DNA from: Clostridia bacterium
GTDB lineage: Bacteria > Bacillota > Clostridia > Oscillospirales > Acutalibacteraceae
Direction: 5' to 3'
Length of the DNA: 38,145 nt
NCBI GenBank assembly: GCA_017436285.1
Contig: JAFSDL010000014.1
Location: 1 to 38,145 of the forward strand
Shown here: positions 14,549 to 22,668 of the stretch, piece by piece
Position numbering within the stretch: the first letter of the stretch is position 1
Layout of the letters: every line of letters starts with the position of its first letter
The notes under the pieces: model-generated
What the model was told of the DNA's origin: nothing
Database searches by the model: none
What the model saw: only the letters and a program-made list of their open reading frames with translations
Translations under genes and position numbers: made by a program

Positions 14549-15024
14549 TTCAACCCACCATTTTCATTTAAAAATAAATCAATTATTCTGTAACGATAAA
14601 AATTAGCCTGCCACTCCGAGCCACGATCTGTTTGTTCAAATTGATTCACCCACTGAAAATAGTGAGTTAATTCGTGGACGAGAGATGACAATATTGCTTC
14701 TAATGCCGTATCTTCACCAACAATTCTCGCTTGTTCTAAATAATCACCTGTTGGTATTCGAATATACGGCTCATCAAAAGTATCGAAATACCTAAAAGAG
14801 CCCCAAGCAATACATCCGTTTTGTAATGTTATTGTTTCGCTTGCTTTAACATAAATCGTAACTCTGATAGGGAAATCATAATTTGCTCGCAACCAGTCGG
14901 TAAATCTCTTAAAAAGGTTTTTCACATCTTCGTGTACATCTTTTTCAAAACGTAAAGATATCCCTTGTCTGACATTTACATCCTTATATATATTCTTATG
15001 TTTTTTTGATTTCCAGGGGTTCAT
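14545..15024 (-). CDS. Putative zinc metalloprotease-like protein (HExxH motif)
   Basis: The 159-residue protein contains HELTH at residues 117-121, and Glu137 in SEWQANFY lies 16 residues later, spaced as a third zinc ligand in gluzincin-type sites. A region rich in beta-strand residues precedes it (FPIRVTIYVKASETITL, YIRIPTGDYLE). It has no signal peptide, so it would work in the cytoplasm. I moved the start to ATG 15024, five bases after AAAGGTG; the longer frame to 15057 would run into the attenuator hairpin. It is the first gene of the accessory operon, right behind the leader-peptide attenuator. The family is not recognised, and a protease role is inferred from the motif only. Confidence 0.75.
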   Translation of the reverse strand: MNPWKSKKHKNIYKDVNVRQGISLRFEKDVHEDVKNLFKRFTDWLRANYDFPIRVTIYVKASETITLQNGCIAWGSFRYFDTFDEPYIRIPTGDYLEQARIVGEDTALEAILSSLVHELTHYFQWVNQFEQTDRGSEWQANFYRYRIIDLFLNENGGLK

Positions 15025-15052
15025 TTCCTCACCTTTCTCAGACAACAAAACA

Positions 15053-15078
15053 GGCACCTCCGAAAATACGGAGATGCC
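15053..15078 (-). terminator. Attenuator terminator in the accessory-operon leader
   Basis: On the minus strand GGCATCTCCG (15078-15069) pairs with CGGAGGTGCC (15062-15053) around a TATTTT loop; one pair is a T-G wobble that works only in this strand's RNA. A U-rich stretch (15052-15042) follows. It lies between the leader peptide and the first structural gene, about 30 bases before ATG 15024. Confidence 0.75.
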
Positions 15079-15105
15079 TCAATTTACCAAAAGATAAAAA
15101 TTATA

Positions 15106-15162
15106 TCAATCGCAAACGGACAAAATGGCTCTCCAATTTCGGAAGTTAAGATTCATTGTCAT
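15106..15162 (-). CDS. Leader peptide of the accessory operon
   Basis: A short frame, too small for routine gene calling, encodes MTMNLNFRNWRAILSVCD (18 residues) and ends at TGA 15108-15106. AGGTGG lies five bases before the ATG. It falls in the leader made from the promoter at 15222-15194. Its first codons lie in an RNA stem: the start codon is the end of GGACAAAATG, which pairs with CATTTTGTCC later in the same frame. The downstream terminator and this overlap suggest that translation of the peptide sets transcription of the operon. It is a prediction from layout, not homology. Confidence 0.6.
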   Translation of the reverse strand: MTMNLNFRNWRAILSVCD

Positions 15163-15169
15163 TTTGTCC
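15118..15169 (-). promoter_or_regulatory. Leader hairpin overlapping the leader-peptide start
   Basis: GGACAAAATG (minus 15169-15160) and CATTTTGTCC (minus 15127-15118) form a perfect 10-bp stem around a 32-base loop. The overlapping segment GGAGAGCC (minus 15134-15127) can instead pair with GGCATCTCC (15078-15070), the 5' arm of the terminator, with a single-base bulge. The two pairings exclude each other, as in attenuation switches. Confidence 0.65.
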
Positions 15170-15193
15170 ACCTGCCTTTCGTTGTTATTCATA

Positions 15194-15222
15194 ATTATAC
15201 TCTTATGCATCAAGAAAGTCAA
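15194..15222 (-). promoter_or_regulatory. Promoter of the accessory operon
   Basis: On the minus strand TTGACT (15222-15217) and a perfect TATAAT (15199-15194) are separated by 17 bases. The start would be near 15187, giving a leader of about 163 bases before ATG 15024. A second candidate, an extended -10 element TGATATAAT (15108-15100), overlaps the end of the leader frame and could give basal expression. Confidence 0.75.
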
Positions 15223-15267
15223 CCTTTTGAAATTGCGTTACGAATAAATCATTTTGGTTTACTGTTT

Positions 15268-15873
15268 TTACTCTATAGACATATAATCCTTTAATTTTTC
15301 TGCTATCTGGCGAAGGGCGTTACCTCTGTGGCTTAAGGCGTCCTTTTCTTCACCTGTAAGCTCTGCGAAGCTCTTGTCCCCGACCATAAACAAGGGGTCG
15401 TAGCCAAAGCCTCCGTCACCCTTAGGCTCAAAGCCTATGTGACCCTTACATTCACCCCTTGCGGAAATAACGTCACCATTGGGGAAAACGCAACAAACAA
15501 CGGAAACGAATTTTGCGGTTCTTTCCTCATAGGGAACACCATCAAGGATTTTGAGAAGCTTCTGATTATTCTTTTCATCGTTACCGTGCTCTCCTGCAAA
15601 GCGGGCAGAATAAACCCCGGGGGCGCCTACGATATAATCAACTGCAAGACCCGAATCGTCTGCAACGCAGGGCATACCGCTTTCAAGGCAACCACTCTGT
15701 GCCTTTAAGAAAGCATTTTCGTAGAAGGTTTCGCCTGTTTCGTCAACATCGGTAATTTCCACCCCTGCCTGCTCTGCAGTTTTAACATCAATACCTAAAG
15801 GAGAAAGAATGCGATAAAGCTCATCTCTTTTTTTCATATTATGAGTGGCGATTAAAAAAACGTTGTTTTCCAT
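15268..15873 (-). CDS. rdgB: dITP/XTP pyrophosphatase (RdgB/HAM1 family)
   Basis: This house-cleaning enzyme hydrolyses non-canonical purine nucleoside triphosphates (dITP, XTP) to monophosphate and pyrophosphate. The 201-residue product has the family landmarks in order: LIATHNMKKRDEL, VADDSGLAVDYIVGAPGVYSARFAG, GFGYDPLF and LSHRGNALRQ. The start codon shares its A with the ftsY stop (TAATG), so the gene is translationally coupled to ftsY and is the last of that operon. Confidence 0.95.
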   Translation of the reverse strand: MENNVFLIATHNMKKRDELYRILSPLGIDVKTAEQAGVEITDVDETGETFYENAFLKAQSGCLESGMPCVADDSGLAVDYIVGAPGVYSARFAGEHGNDEKNNQKLLKILDGVPYEERTAKFVSVVCCVFPNGDVISARGECKGHIGFEPKGDGGFGYDPLFMVGDKSFAELTGEEKDALSHRGNALRQIAEKLKDYMSIE

Positions 15874-17237
15874 TAACCGAATAACCTCCCGAAGAAGCCT
15901 TTTTTCTTTTTAGGCACTTCTTTTGTTTCCTCTTTTGCTTCTTCTTTTTCTGCAACAAAAACTGCAGTAGGACCATCAGTCTCTTCAATAACATCAATTA
16001 ATTCAGCTTCAACAGCTTCAACTACCTCAACAGTCTCTATTTTCTGAGGAACAGCTTCTTCAACTGTTTTCTCAATAATTTCTTCAGGAATTTCATTGAT
16101 TTCTTCCTCTGTTTCCTTAACGGATTCTTCAATAATTTCTTCCGCAGTATCTACTGCTTCTTCAATAATTTCTTCTTCGGCATTTTCTTCTTCGTTTATC
16201 TCTGCCATAGCACCGAAGATTTCGCCTATTGCTTCAGCAATCTCACTATGAGCATCGTTTTCCTCTGCAGGAACATATTCCTCACGGATTTTTGAAAGGT
16301 CAATTTCATCCTCTTCAAAATCTTCGGGAAGGTCGTTGAAAAGGCCATCTGCAAAAGCATGTGGGTTAAAGGGCTGTAAATCATCAATACCCTCGCCCAC
16401 ACCAATAAATTTAACGGGAACCTTAAGGTCATTTTTAATTGAAAGAACAACACCGCCACGAGCTGTACCATCAAGCTTTGTGAGAATAATACCTGTGATT
16501 TCTGCAATTTTTGCAAATTCGCGAGCCTGATTAACTGCATTCTGACCTGTTGTTGCATCAAGAACAAGAAGTACCTCACGGTCGGAATAAGGAAGCTCAC
16601 GGTCAATAACTCTGTAAATCTTGCCTAATTCCTCCATAAGATTTTTCTTGTTGTGAAGGCGACCTGCGGTATCGCAGATGATAATTTCAGTACCTCTTGC
16701 CTTTGCGGCAGAAATGGTATCGAAAATTACTGCGGCAGGGTCTGCACCCTCTTTATGCTTAACGATGTCAACTCCTGCACGCTCTGCCCATACATCAAGC
16801 TGGTCAATAGCTGCAGCACGGAAGGTATCTGCGGCGGCAAGAATAACGCTCTTGCCCTCTGCCTTATATCTTGCGGCAAGCTTACCGATTGTGGTGGTTT
16901 TACCAACACCGTTAACACCGATAACAAGAATTACGGAAGGAATGGTAATAAGACCCATATCCTCGCCACCCTCAAGCATTTCGGCAACGATATCCTTAAT
17001 TTCTGCCTTAACATCGGCAGGGTCTTTTATTCCCTTTTTGCGAACAACATCATTAAGGCGCAGGGTGATTTCTGATGCAGTTGAAACACCAACGTCACCC
17101 ATAACAAGTGCTTCTTCAAGCTCGTCAAAAAGCTCCTGGTCAATTGATGTGTAGCTATCAAGAACATTATCAATAGCCCCTGAAACATTGTTTCTTGTTT
17201 TTCTTAAACCGAAGTTTATTTTCTTAAAAATACCCAT
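15873..17237 (-). CDS. ftsY: Signal recognition particle receptor FtsY with unusual acidic C-terminus
   Basis: FtsY docks the SRP-ribosome complex to the membrane. Residues 1-300 form a standard NG domain: the N-terminal helix GIFKKINFGLRKTRNN, the GTPase motifs GVNGVGKTT (107-115), DTAGR (189-193) and TKLDGTARGG (253-262), and QPFNPHAFADGLF at the end. Then comes an unusual extension of about 150 residues (302-454), extremely rich in Glu and Ile/Val and ending KKKKGFFGRLFG. In many bacteria the acidic, membrane-binding A region precedes NG; here comparable material follows it, and the last residues resemble the basic amphipathic motif usually seen at an FtsY N-terminus. The frame is open throughout and stops in the TAATG junction with rdgB, so the tail is not a frameshift artefact. 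Confidence 0.95.
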   Translation of the reverse strand: MGIFKKINFGLRKTRNNVSGAIDNVLDSYTSIDQELFDELEEALVMGDVGVSTASEITLRLNDVVRKKGIKDPADVKAEIKDIVAEMLEGGEDMGLITIPSVILVIGVNGVGKTTTIGKLAARYKAEGKSVILAAADTFRAAAIDQLDVWAERAGVDIVKHKEGADPAAVIFDTISAAKARGTEIIICDTAGRLHNKKNLMEELGKIYRVIDRELPYSDREVLLVLDATTGQNAVNQAREFAKIAEITGIILTKLDGTARGGVVLSIKNDLKVPVKFIGVGEGIDDLQPFNPHAFADGLFNDLPEDFEEDEIDLSKIREEYVPAEENDAHSEIAEAIGEIFGAMAEINEEENAEEEIIEEAVDTAEEIIEESVKETEEEINEIPEEIIEKTVEEAVPQKIETVEVVEAVEAELIDVIEETDGPTAVFVAEKEEAKEETKEVPKKKKGFFGRLFG

Positions 17238-17287
17238 TAGAAAAACTCCATCTAATTATTTTATCTTACTAATCTATAGATTTTTAA

Positions 17288-17393
17288 GATTTAACGTCAG
17301 ATTGTACGAAGAACGCAGTTTTAGTGAAGGAAGCTGTACAAAGGTACTGCGACTGAGCTAAAACAAGTTATTCGTGCGATATCACGTTAAATC
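17288..17393. repeat. Long-hairpin element at the smc 3' end (copy 2)
   Basis: GATTTAACGT (17288-17297) and ACGTTAAATC (17384-17393) form perfect outer arms, and the pairing continues inward with a few mismatches (ATTGTACGA against TCGTGCGAT). A second pair, GTTTTAG and CTAAAAC, encloses GTACAAAGGTAC (17336-17347). The total is about 106 bp. The right arm contains the last codons and the stop of smc, so the element is fused to the gene end. The rest of 17238-17381 holds nothing else I can identify. Confidence 0.7.
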
Positions 17394-20300
17394 AAATTTT
17401 GTTGCCATTTCGGCTGTTTTAAGCTCAAGAAGCTTAGATACACCCTTTTCCTGCATTGTTACACCATAAAGCATATCTGCCTCTTCCATTGTACCACGAC
17501 GGTGTGTAATGAGAATAAACTGTGTATTCTGAGTCATTCTGCGGACATAAGCAGCATATCTTGCAACGTTAACATCGTCAAGAGCCGCCTCAACCTCGTC
17601 AAAAATACAGAAGGGACAAGGATTAACCTTAAGAATTGAGAAAAGGAGTGCAATTGCAGAAAGACCCTTTTCACCACCTGAAAGAAGTGAAATGTTCTGA
17701 ACATTCTTGCCCGGAGGCTGAACCTTGATATCAATGTCACATTCAAGAACATCGCTTTCATCGGTAAGAACAAGAGATGCCTTACCGCCACCGAAGAGCT
17801 CTGAGAAGGTCTGACCAAAGCTCAGATTGATTTTATCAAACTGCTCCTTGAACTGAACGCCCATTTTACCTGTAAGCTCAGTGATAAGCTTAATAAGCTC
17901 TGCCTTTGATTTTTCAACATCGCTTACCTGAGTATGCATAAAGCTGTATCTTTCAGAAACCTCTTTATATTCCTCGATAGCGCTTACATTTACATTACCG
18001 AGCCCACGAATTTTGCTCTTAAGCTCATTAAGTCGTTTCTTTGATTCGGGAATATCTTCAATAACAATGTTGAGCTCCTCTGCCTCACGCTTTGTGAGCT
18101 CATATTCATCATAGAGCTTGTTTTGTACATCCTCAAACTCTTTTTCCATTGTTTCTTTTCTTTCGGAAAGTCTTGCCTTTTCTCCACCTAATTTTTCACG
18201 CTCTTCAGTTTTTTCTCTTTCAAGAATACGGAGCTTACCGCTTTCCTGCTCATACTGTTCACGTTTAGAAATAAGGGAAGCGACCTGCTCCTTGGAAGCT
18301 GAGCTCTGTGTTCTCAAGCCCTCTGCCTCACCGTTAAGAACCTCAATTCTTTCACGGATTTCCTCATTGCGTTTATTGATTTCTTCAATTTCGCTATCTA
18401 ACTGAGAAAGCTTATCCTTATGGCTTGTGCTTCTATTCTGAAGCCTTGCGATTTCCTCCTGCTTTGCCTCAATTTCCTTTTCGGCAGTTGCAATAGAAAG
18501 ATTTATCTGTGCCGCATCTGCAGTAAGCTTTTCTCTTTTTTCGCGAAGGCTTTCTCTGTCACCTGTGAGGGTGGAAAGCTCTGCTTCAACCCTGTCAAGC
18601 TCTGCCTGAAGAATAACAAGCTTTTCATTAGCAGAGGAAGCACCATCTTTAATGGATTTAACTCGCTGGTTTAATTGTGCCTTTTCTTCATCGGCAAGAG
18701 TCTGTGTCTGAAGAGTGTTTTCGAAATTACCCTTGCGAAGAGCAAGAACACCTTCAACTCTGATTTTTTCTTCACCAAGAGAAATAATTTCACTCTTACA
18801 TCCTTCAAGCTCTGCGGCAACTGAGGAATAGCTTTCCTGCTGAGCTTCCATATCCTTAAGCAATATTTCAAGATTTTCTTTTGACTCGGTCAAAGATGCC
18901 TTCAGCTTTTCAATTTCGTTTCCTCTGCTGAGAATACCAGCATTCTGAAGCTTTGCGCCACCGGTCATAGAACCGCCTGCATTAACAACCTGACCGTCAA
19001 GAGTAACGATTTTGAATTTATAATTATATTTTTTGGCAATTGCAATTGCCGCATCCAAATCCTCTGCAACAACAGTTCTGCCTAAAAGAGATTTGATGAT
19101 TTCTACGTATTTCTTATCATAATCAACAAGCTCAGATGCAAGGTTTATGTAACCGAAGCAATCGTCAAGGTCTTTTTCATCAAGCACCTTACCCTTAATT
19201 GCAGTAAGGGGCAGGAAGGTTGCTCTGCCTGCGTGGCTTTCCTTCAAAAAGCCTATTGCCTTTTTAGCATCGTTTTCAGTATCGGTAACGATATTCTGAA
19301 GCTGTGCGCCTAAAGCGGTTTCAATAGCTGAGGAATATTTATCTTTAACTGTGATAATCTGAGAAACGGGTGCGTGAATACCCCTAAGCACACCTCTTCT
19401 TACCTCGCGCATAACCGCTTTTACGCTACCCTGATAGCCTTCCATATTCTTTTCAAGGTCGGAAAGCATAGTAATACGGGAATTTTTGAATTGTATATCG
19501 TTACGGAGAATATTTTCCTGATCCTTTAATTTATCAAGCTTTTCTTTTCTTTTGGTTGCAAGAAGCTCGATACCTGAAAGGGAGTTGTTAAGCTCTGTAT
19601 TGCGCTCAACAATTTTGGAAAGCTCTTCCTCTGCTTCCTTGCACTGCGCCTGAAGAGCATCAAGAACAGGCTTTCTTGATGCAGTTAATTCATCAATAAC
19701 AGAAATTCTGTTTTCAATTTCCTCAACAGAGGAAGCGGCAGTTGAGCTTATAACTCTGTTATCTGCAATTTCAAGAGAAAGCTCAGACATCTTCTCGCTT
19801 AATTCAACGCTTCTCTGAGCAGATTTACTGTTTTCATCACTTAAAACATCAAGCTCACCTGCAAATGAATTAAGCTCTGATTTTTTCTCTTCAATAGCTG
19901 CCTGAAGCTCTGTGATAACCTTTTCTGCATCAGCTATCTGAGTACCGATTTCTGTATCAGTATCATTTTCTTCTGTTTTTTCTCTTTCAATACGCTCAAT
20001 TGTTTCGTTATTATGAAGAATTGTATTTTCCTGAACTGCAATCTGACTTTCGAGAATAGATGCCTGTTCTTCAAGCTGAGCGCAGGATCTTCTGATTTCG
20101 TCAACTGCAACAGTAATTCTCTGAGTTTCCGCAAAAGAAGAGTCGATTTTCTCTGTGATTTCCTCAAGAGATTTGCAAACCTCACTATACTGAGAATCAA
20201 TAATTGTGATTTTCTTCTCTTGTTCTCTTAAATCATTCTTGGTTTTCTCAATTGTGTATAACCAAAGGCCAATTTCAAGGTTCTTCTTTTCCCCTGCATA

Positions 20301-20951
20301 TTCAAGGAATTTCTGAGCCTTTTCGCTTTGGGTTTTAAGAGGGCCAACTCTTGATTCTAATTCTGTGAGAATATCTCTTAATCTTAAAAGATTTTCCTCT
20401 GCCTGATTAAGTCGGCGCATAGCATCTGCACGGCGGTATCTGTAATGAGAAATACCTGCCGCCTCTTCAAGCATATCACGTCTGTCCTCAGATTTGCCTG
20501 AAATAAGGGTTTCAACCTTACCCTGGCTAATCATAGAATAACCGTCACGACCGAGACCTGTGTCCATAAAGAGCTCGTGAATATCCTTAAGTCTTGCCTG
20601 CTCTCCGTTTATTTTATATTCACTTTCACCCGAGCGGAAATAACGCCTTGTAACAGTTACCTCTTTTTTCGGGTTATTCAGAGCCATATCGGAATTATCA
20701 AGCCTAAGTGTAACCTCAGCAAAGCCGACTGCGCGACGGGAATCTGTACCACTGAAAATAACATCTTCCATTTTTGAGCCACGCAGATTCTTTGTGGACT
20801 GTTCACCCAAAACCCAACGCATAGCATCGGAAAGGTTACTCTTTCCGCTACCATTGGGGCCGACAACAGCTGTTATGCCTTTTCCGAAATTCAACACAGT
20901 CTTGTCCGGAAAGGATTTAAAGCCCTGCATTTCTATCGCTTTAAGATACAT
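17382..20951 (-). CDS. smc: Chromosome partition protein SMC
   Basis: SMC is the ATPase core of the bacterial condensin. The 1189-residue product has Walker A GPNGSGKSNLSDAMRWVLGEQ at 31-51, a long coiled coil, the hinge around 510-650 (GYQGSVKAVM to GSMTGGAKL), the returning coiled coil, the LLSGGEKGLSAIALLF signature and Walker B CIFDEVEAALDD near the end. FILITHRRGTMEEADMLYGVTMQEKGVSKL completes the head. The length is normal. It sits after the radical SAM gene (7-base gap) in a run with rnc and ftsY, a common order in Firmicutes. The C-terminus reads DLT-stop, with the stop supplied by a hairpin repeat. No scpA or scpB is nearby. Confidence 0.97.
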   Translation of the reverse strand: MYLKAIEMQGFKSFPDKTVLNFGKGITAVVGPNGSGKSNLSDAMRWVLGEQSTKNLRGSKMEDVIFSGTDSRRAVGFAEVTLRLDNSDMALNNPKKEVTVTRRYFRSGESEYKINGEQARLKDIHELFMDTGLGRDGYSMISQGKVETLISGKSEDRRDMLEEAAGISHYRYRRADAMRRLNQAEENLLRLRDILTELESRVGPLKTQSEKAQKFLEYAGEKKNLEIGLWLYTIEKTKNDLREQEKKITIIDSQYSEVCKSLEEITEKIDSSFAETQRITVAVDEIRRSCAQLEEQASILESQIAVQENTILHNNETIERIEREKTEENDTDTEIGTQIADAEKVITELQAAIEEKKSELNSFAGELDVLSDENSKSAQRSVELSEKMSELSLEIADNRVISSTAASSVEEIENRISVIDELTASRKPVLDALQAQCKEAEEELSKIVERNTELNNSLSGIELLATKRKEKLDKLKDQENILRNDIQFKNSRITMLSDLEKNMEGYQGSVKAVMREVRRGVLRGIHAPVSQIITVKDKYSSAIETALGAQLQNIVTDTENDAKKAIGFLKESHAGRATFLPLTAIKGKVLDEKDLDDCFGYINLASELVDYDKKYVEIIKSLLGRTVVAEDLDAAIAIAKKYNYKFKIVTLDGQVVNAGGSMTGGAKLQNAGILSRGNEIEKLKASLTESKENLEILLKDMEAQQESYSSVAAELEGCKSEIISLGEEKIRVEGVLALRKGNFENTLQTQTLADEEKAQLNQRVKSIKDGASSANEKLVILQAELDRVEAELSTLTGDRESLREKREKLTADAAQINLSIATAEKEIEAKQEEIARLQNRSTSHKDKLSQLDSEIEEINKRNEEIRERIEVLNGEAEGLRTQSSASKEQVASLISKREQYEQESGKLRILEREKTEEREKLGGEKARLSERKETMEKEFEDVQNKLYDEYELTKREAEELNIVIEDIPESKKRLNELKSKIRGLGNVNVSAIEEYKEVSERYSFMHTQVSDVEKSKAELIKLITELTGKMGVQFKEQFDKINLSFGQTFSELFGGGKASLVLTDESDVLECDIDIKVQPPGKNVQNISLLSGGEKGLSAIALLFSILKVNPCPFCIFDEVEAALDDVNVARYAAYVRRMTQNTQFILITHRRGTMEEADMLYGVTMQEKGVSKLLELKTAEMATKFDLT

Positions 20952-20958
20952 CTGGTTT

Positions 20959-21990
20959 CTACCTTTCTTGTACTATAACTTCGTACTTTTCAAGTGTTTT
21001 CATTCCCTTAACGGAAACTTCCCACCCTGCTCTTTTCAGAGCAATTTTATTTACACTCTTCTGACCGGTCATTTTAGAAATTTCACGGTCATTAACATAA
21101 AGAATGATTTGTTTTTTCTTTGAAAGTGAGCATATATTTTTATTCTCAACGGGGTATTTTTCCGTGAGAATTTCTTTTGCTTTTTCCAAATAAATTTTGG
21201 ATTCGCAAAGCTCACCAAAGGCAGGATGATAAGGACCTGCCAGAAAGCCCTCCTCCACATTCCCCCCTGAGTGAAGACCTAAACGAATAACAGTAATATT
21301 TTCTTCGTGAAACCTTTGAAGAAGTTCAGCACAAACATCAACCGCTTCCTCTACTGTCTGCGGTTCATATTCACCTTTTTTATAAAGCTCTCCAAGATAT
21401 GTACCCTCAAGAACTATTGTGGGATAAATACGAACTGTATCAGGCTTTAATGAAATAATATCCTCTGCGGTTTTCAGGGATTTTCCAGGTGTATCACCTA
21501 AAAGCCCCGTCATCATCTGAAGCCCCAAGGAAAAGCCTTTTGCTTTTATTAACCTTGATGCTTTTATTATATCATCGCGGGTATGACCTCGGTGATTTAA
21601 TAAAAGAACCTGTTCATCTGTGCTTTGTGCCCCAAGCTCAATTGAGGTTACCTTATAATTTTTCAGAATTTCAAGCACATCCTCGTTAATAGCATCAGGA
21701 CGGGTGGAAATTCTTATTCCGCAAAAGCTACCGTTTTCAACAAAAGGCTTTGCTTCTTCTAAAAGAGAAATCATATAATCTCTCTTTATAGCAGTAAAGC
21801 TACCGCCGAAAAAGGCTATTTCTGTGTTTTCGGGGTCGACCCTATCATTAACTGCTTTTTCAAGAGTTGCTCTTATCTCTTCAGGTGTTAATTCCTTGAC
21901 CGAACCCGAAATGGTCTTCTGATTACAAAAGGAGCACTGATGAGGGCAACCCTGATGAGGAACAAAAAGTGAAATATTTGCGTGCTTCAT
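20959..21990 (-). CDS. Radical SAM protein, Elp3-like
   Basis: The 343-residue protein has the radical SAM cluster motif as Cys15-x3-Cys19-x2-Cys22 in PHQGCPHQCSFCNQ, which binds a 4Fe-4S cluster and S-adenosylmethionine. AFFGGSFTAI, GIRISTRPDAI and TSIELGAQSTDEQVLLLNHRGHT resemble the Elp3/YhcC-like group. The histone-acetyltransferase-like domain of true Elp3 is absent. The start overlaps the rnc stop by four bases (ATGA), and smc follows closely. The neighbourhood suggests a role in tRNA or rRNA modification, but the substrate is not known. Confidence 0.85.
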   Translation of the reverse strand: MKHANISLFVPHQGCPHQCSFCNQKTISGSVKELTPEEIRATLEKAVNDRVDPENTEIAFFGGSFTAIKRDYMISLLEEAKPFVENGSFCGIRISTRPDAINEDVLEILKNYKVTSIELGAQSTDEQVLLLNHRGHTRDDIIKASRLIKAKGFSLGLQMMTGLLGDTPGKSLKTAEDIISLKPDTVRIYPTIVLEGTYLGELYKKGEYEPQTVEEAVDVCAELLQRFHEENITVIRLGLHSGGNVEEGFLAGPYHPAFGELCESKIYLEKAKEILTEKYPVENKNICSLSKKKQIILYVNDREISKMTGQKSVNKIALKRAGWEVSVKGMKTLEKYEVIVQER

Positions 21991-22658
21991 TTTTGAATTT
22001 TCAAAAGAGCATTGCCTGCGGCTGCCTGCTCTGCTTCTTTTTTTGTTCTGCCTTCGCCTGTACCCACAATCTGACCATTGAGTTTCACAACAAACTTAAA
22101 GGTTTTGTCGTGGTCTGGTCCGAATTCACCAATTTCTTCATAAGAAAGAGTATTGCCCTTTTCTTTCTGAATTTCTTCCTGAAGAAGAGATTTGTTATCC
22201 TTAAAGCTTGCTTCTCTCTTAACAGCCTCTTTTATAAAACCAAGAACATAGGGTCTTGCAACATCAATACCACCATCAAGATACATTGCCGCAATAACCG
22301 CTTCAAAAGCATCTGAAACGATTGATGGTCTGTTTCTGCCACCTGTGTGTTCCTCGCCTCTGCCCATAAAAATAAATTCACCTAAATTTATTTTTTCAGA
22401 AAATTTAAAAAGTGATTTTTCACAAACAACTGCGGCACGAAGCTTTGTAAGTGCGCCCTCGGGACGATTTTTGAATTCCTCAAAAAGATATTCCGCAGTG
22501 ACAAAGCCTAAAACAGAATCGCCCAAAAATTCAAGCCTTTCATTATCGTGAGGCAATTTGTTTTCATTAGCATAGGATGAATGAGTCAATGCTCTTTTAA
22601 GCAGCTCTTTATCTTTAAAATCATAACCGATTACTTGTTCAAATGCAGATAAATCCAT
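21987..22658 (-). CDS. rnc: Ribonuclease III
   Basis: RNase III cleaves double-stranded RNA in rRNA processing and mRNA decay. The 223-residue protein shows the signature NERLEFLGDSVLG (residues 39-51), with the catalytic acidic residues, GRGEEHTGGRNRPSIVSDAFEAVIAAMYLDGG in the second half of the nuclease domain, and a C-terminal double-stranded RNA-binding domain (about 155-223, ending GEGRTKKEAEQAAAGNALLKI). AAGGAGG precedes the ATG. The frame overlaps the radical SAM gene by four bases. Confidence 0.96.
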   Translation of the reverse strand: MDLSAFEQVIGYDFKDKELLKRALTHSSYANENKLPHDNERLEFLGDSVLGFVTAEYLFEEFKNRPEGALTKLRAAVVCEKSLFKFSEKINLGEFIFMGRGEEHTGGRNRPSIVSDAFEAVIAAMYLDGGIDVARPYVLGFIKEAVKREASFKDNKSLLQEEIQKEKGNTLSYEEIGEFGPDHDKTFKFVVKLNGQIVGTGEGRTKKEAEQAAAGNALLKIQK

Positions 22659-22668
22659 AATTGCCTCC

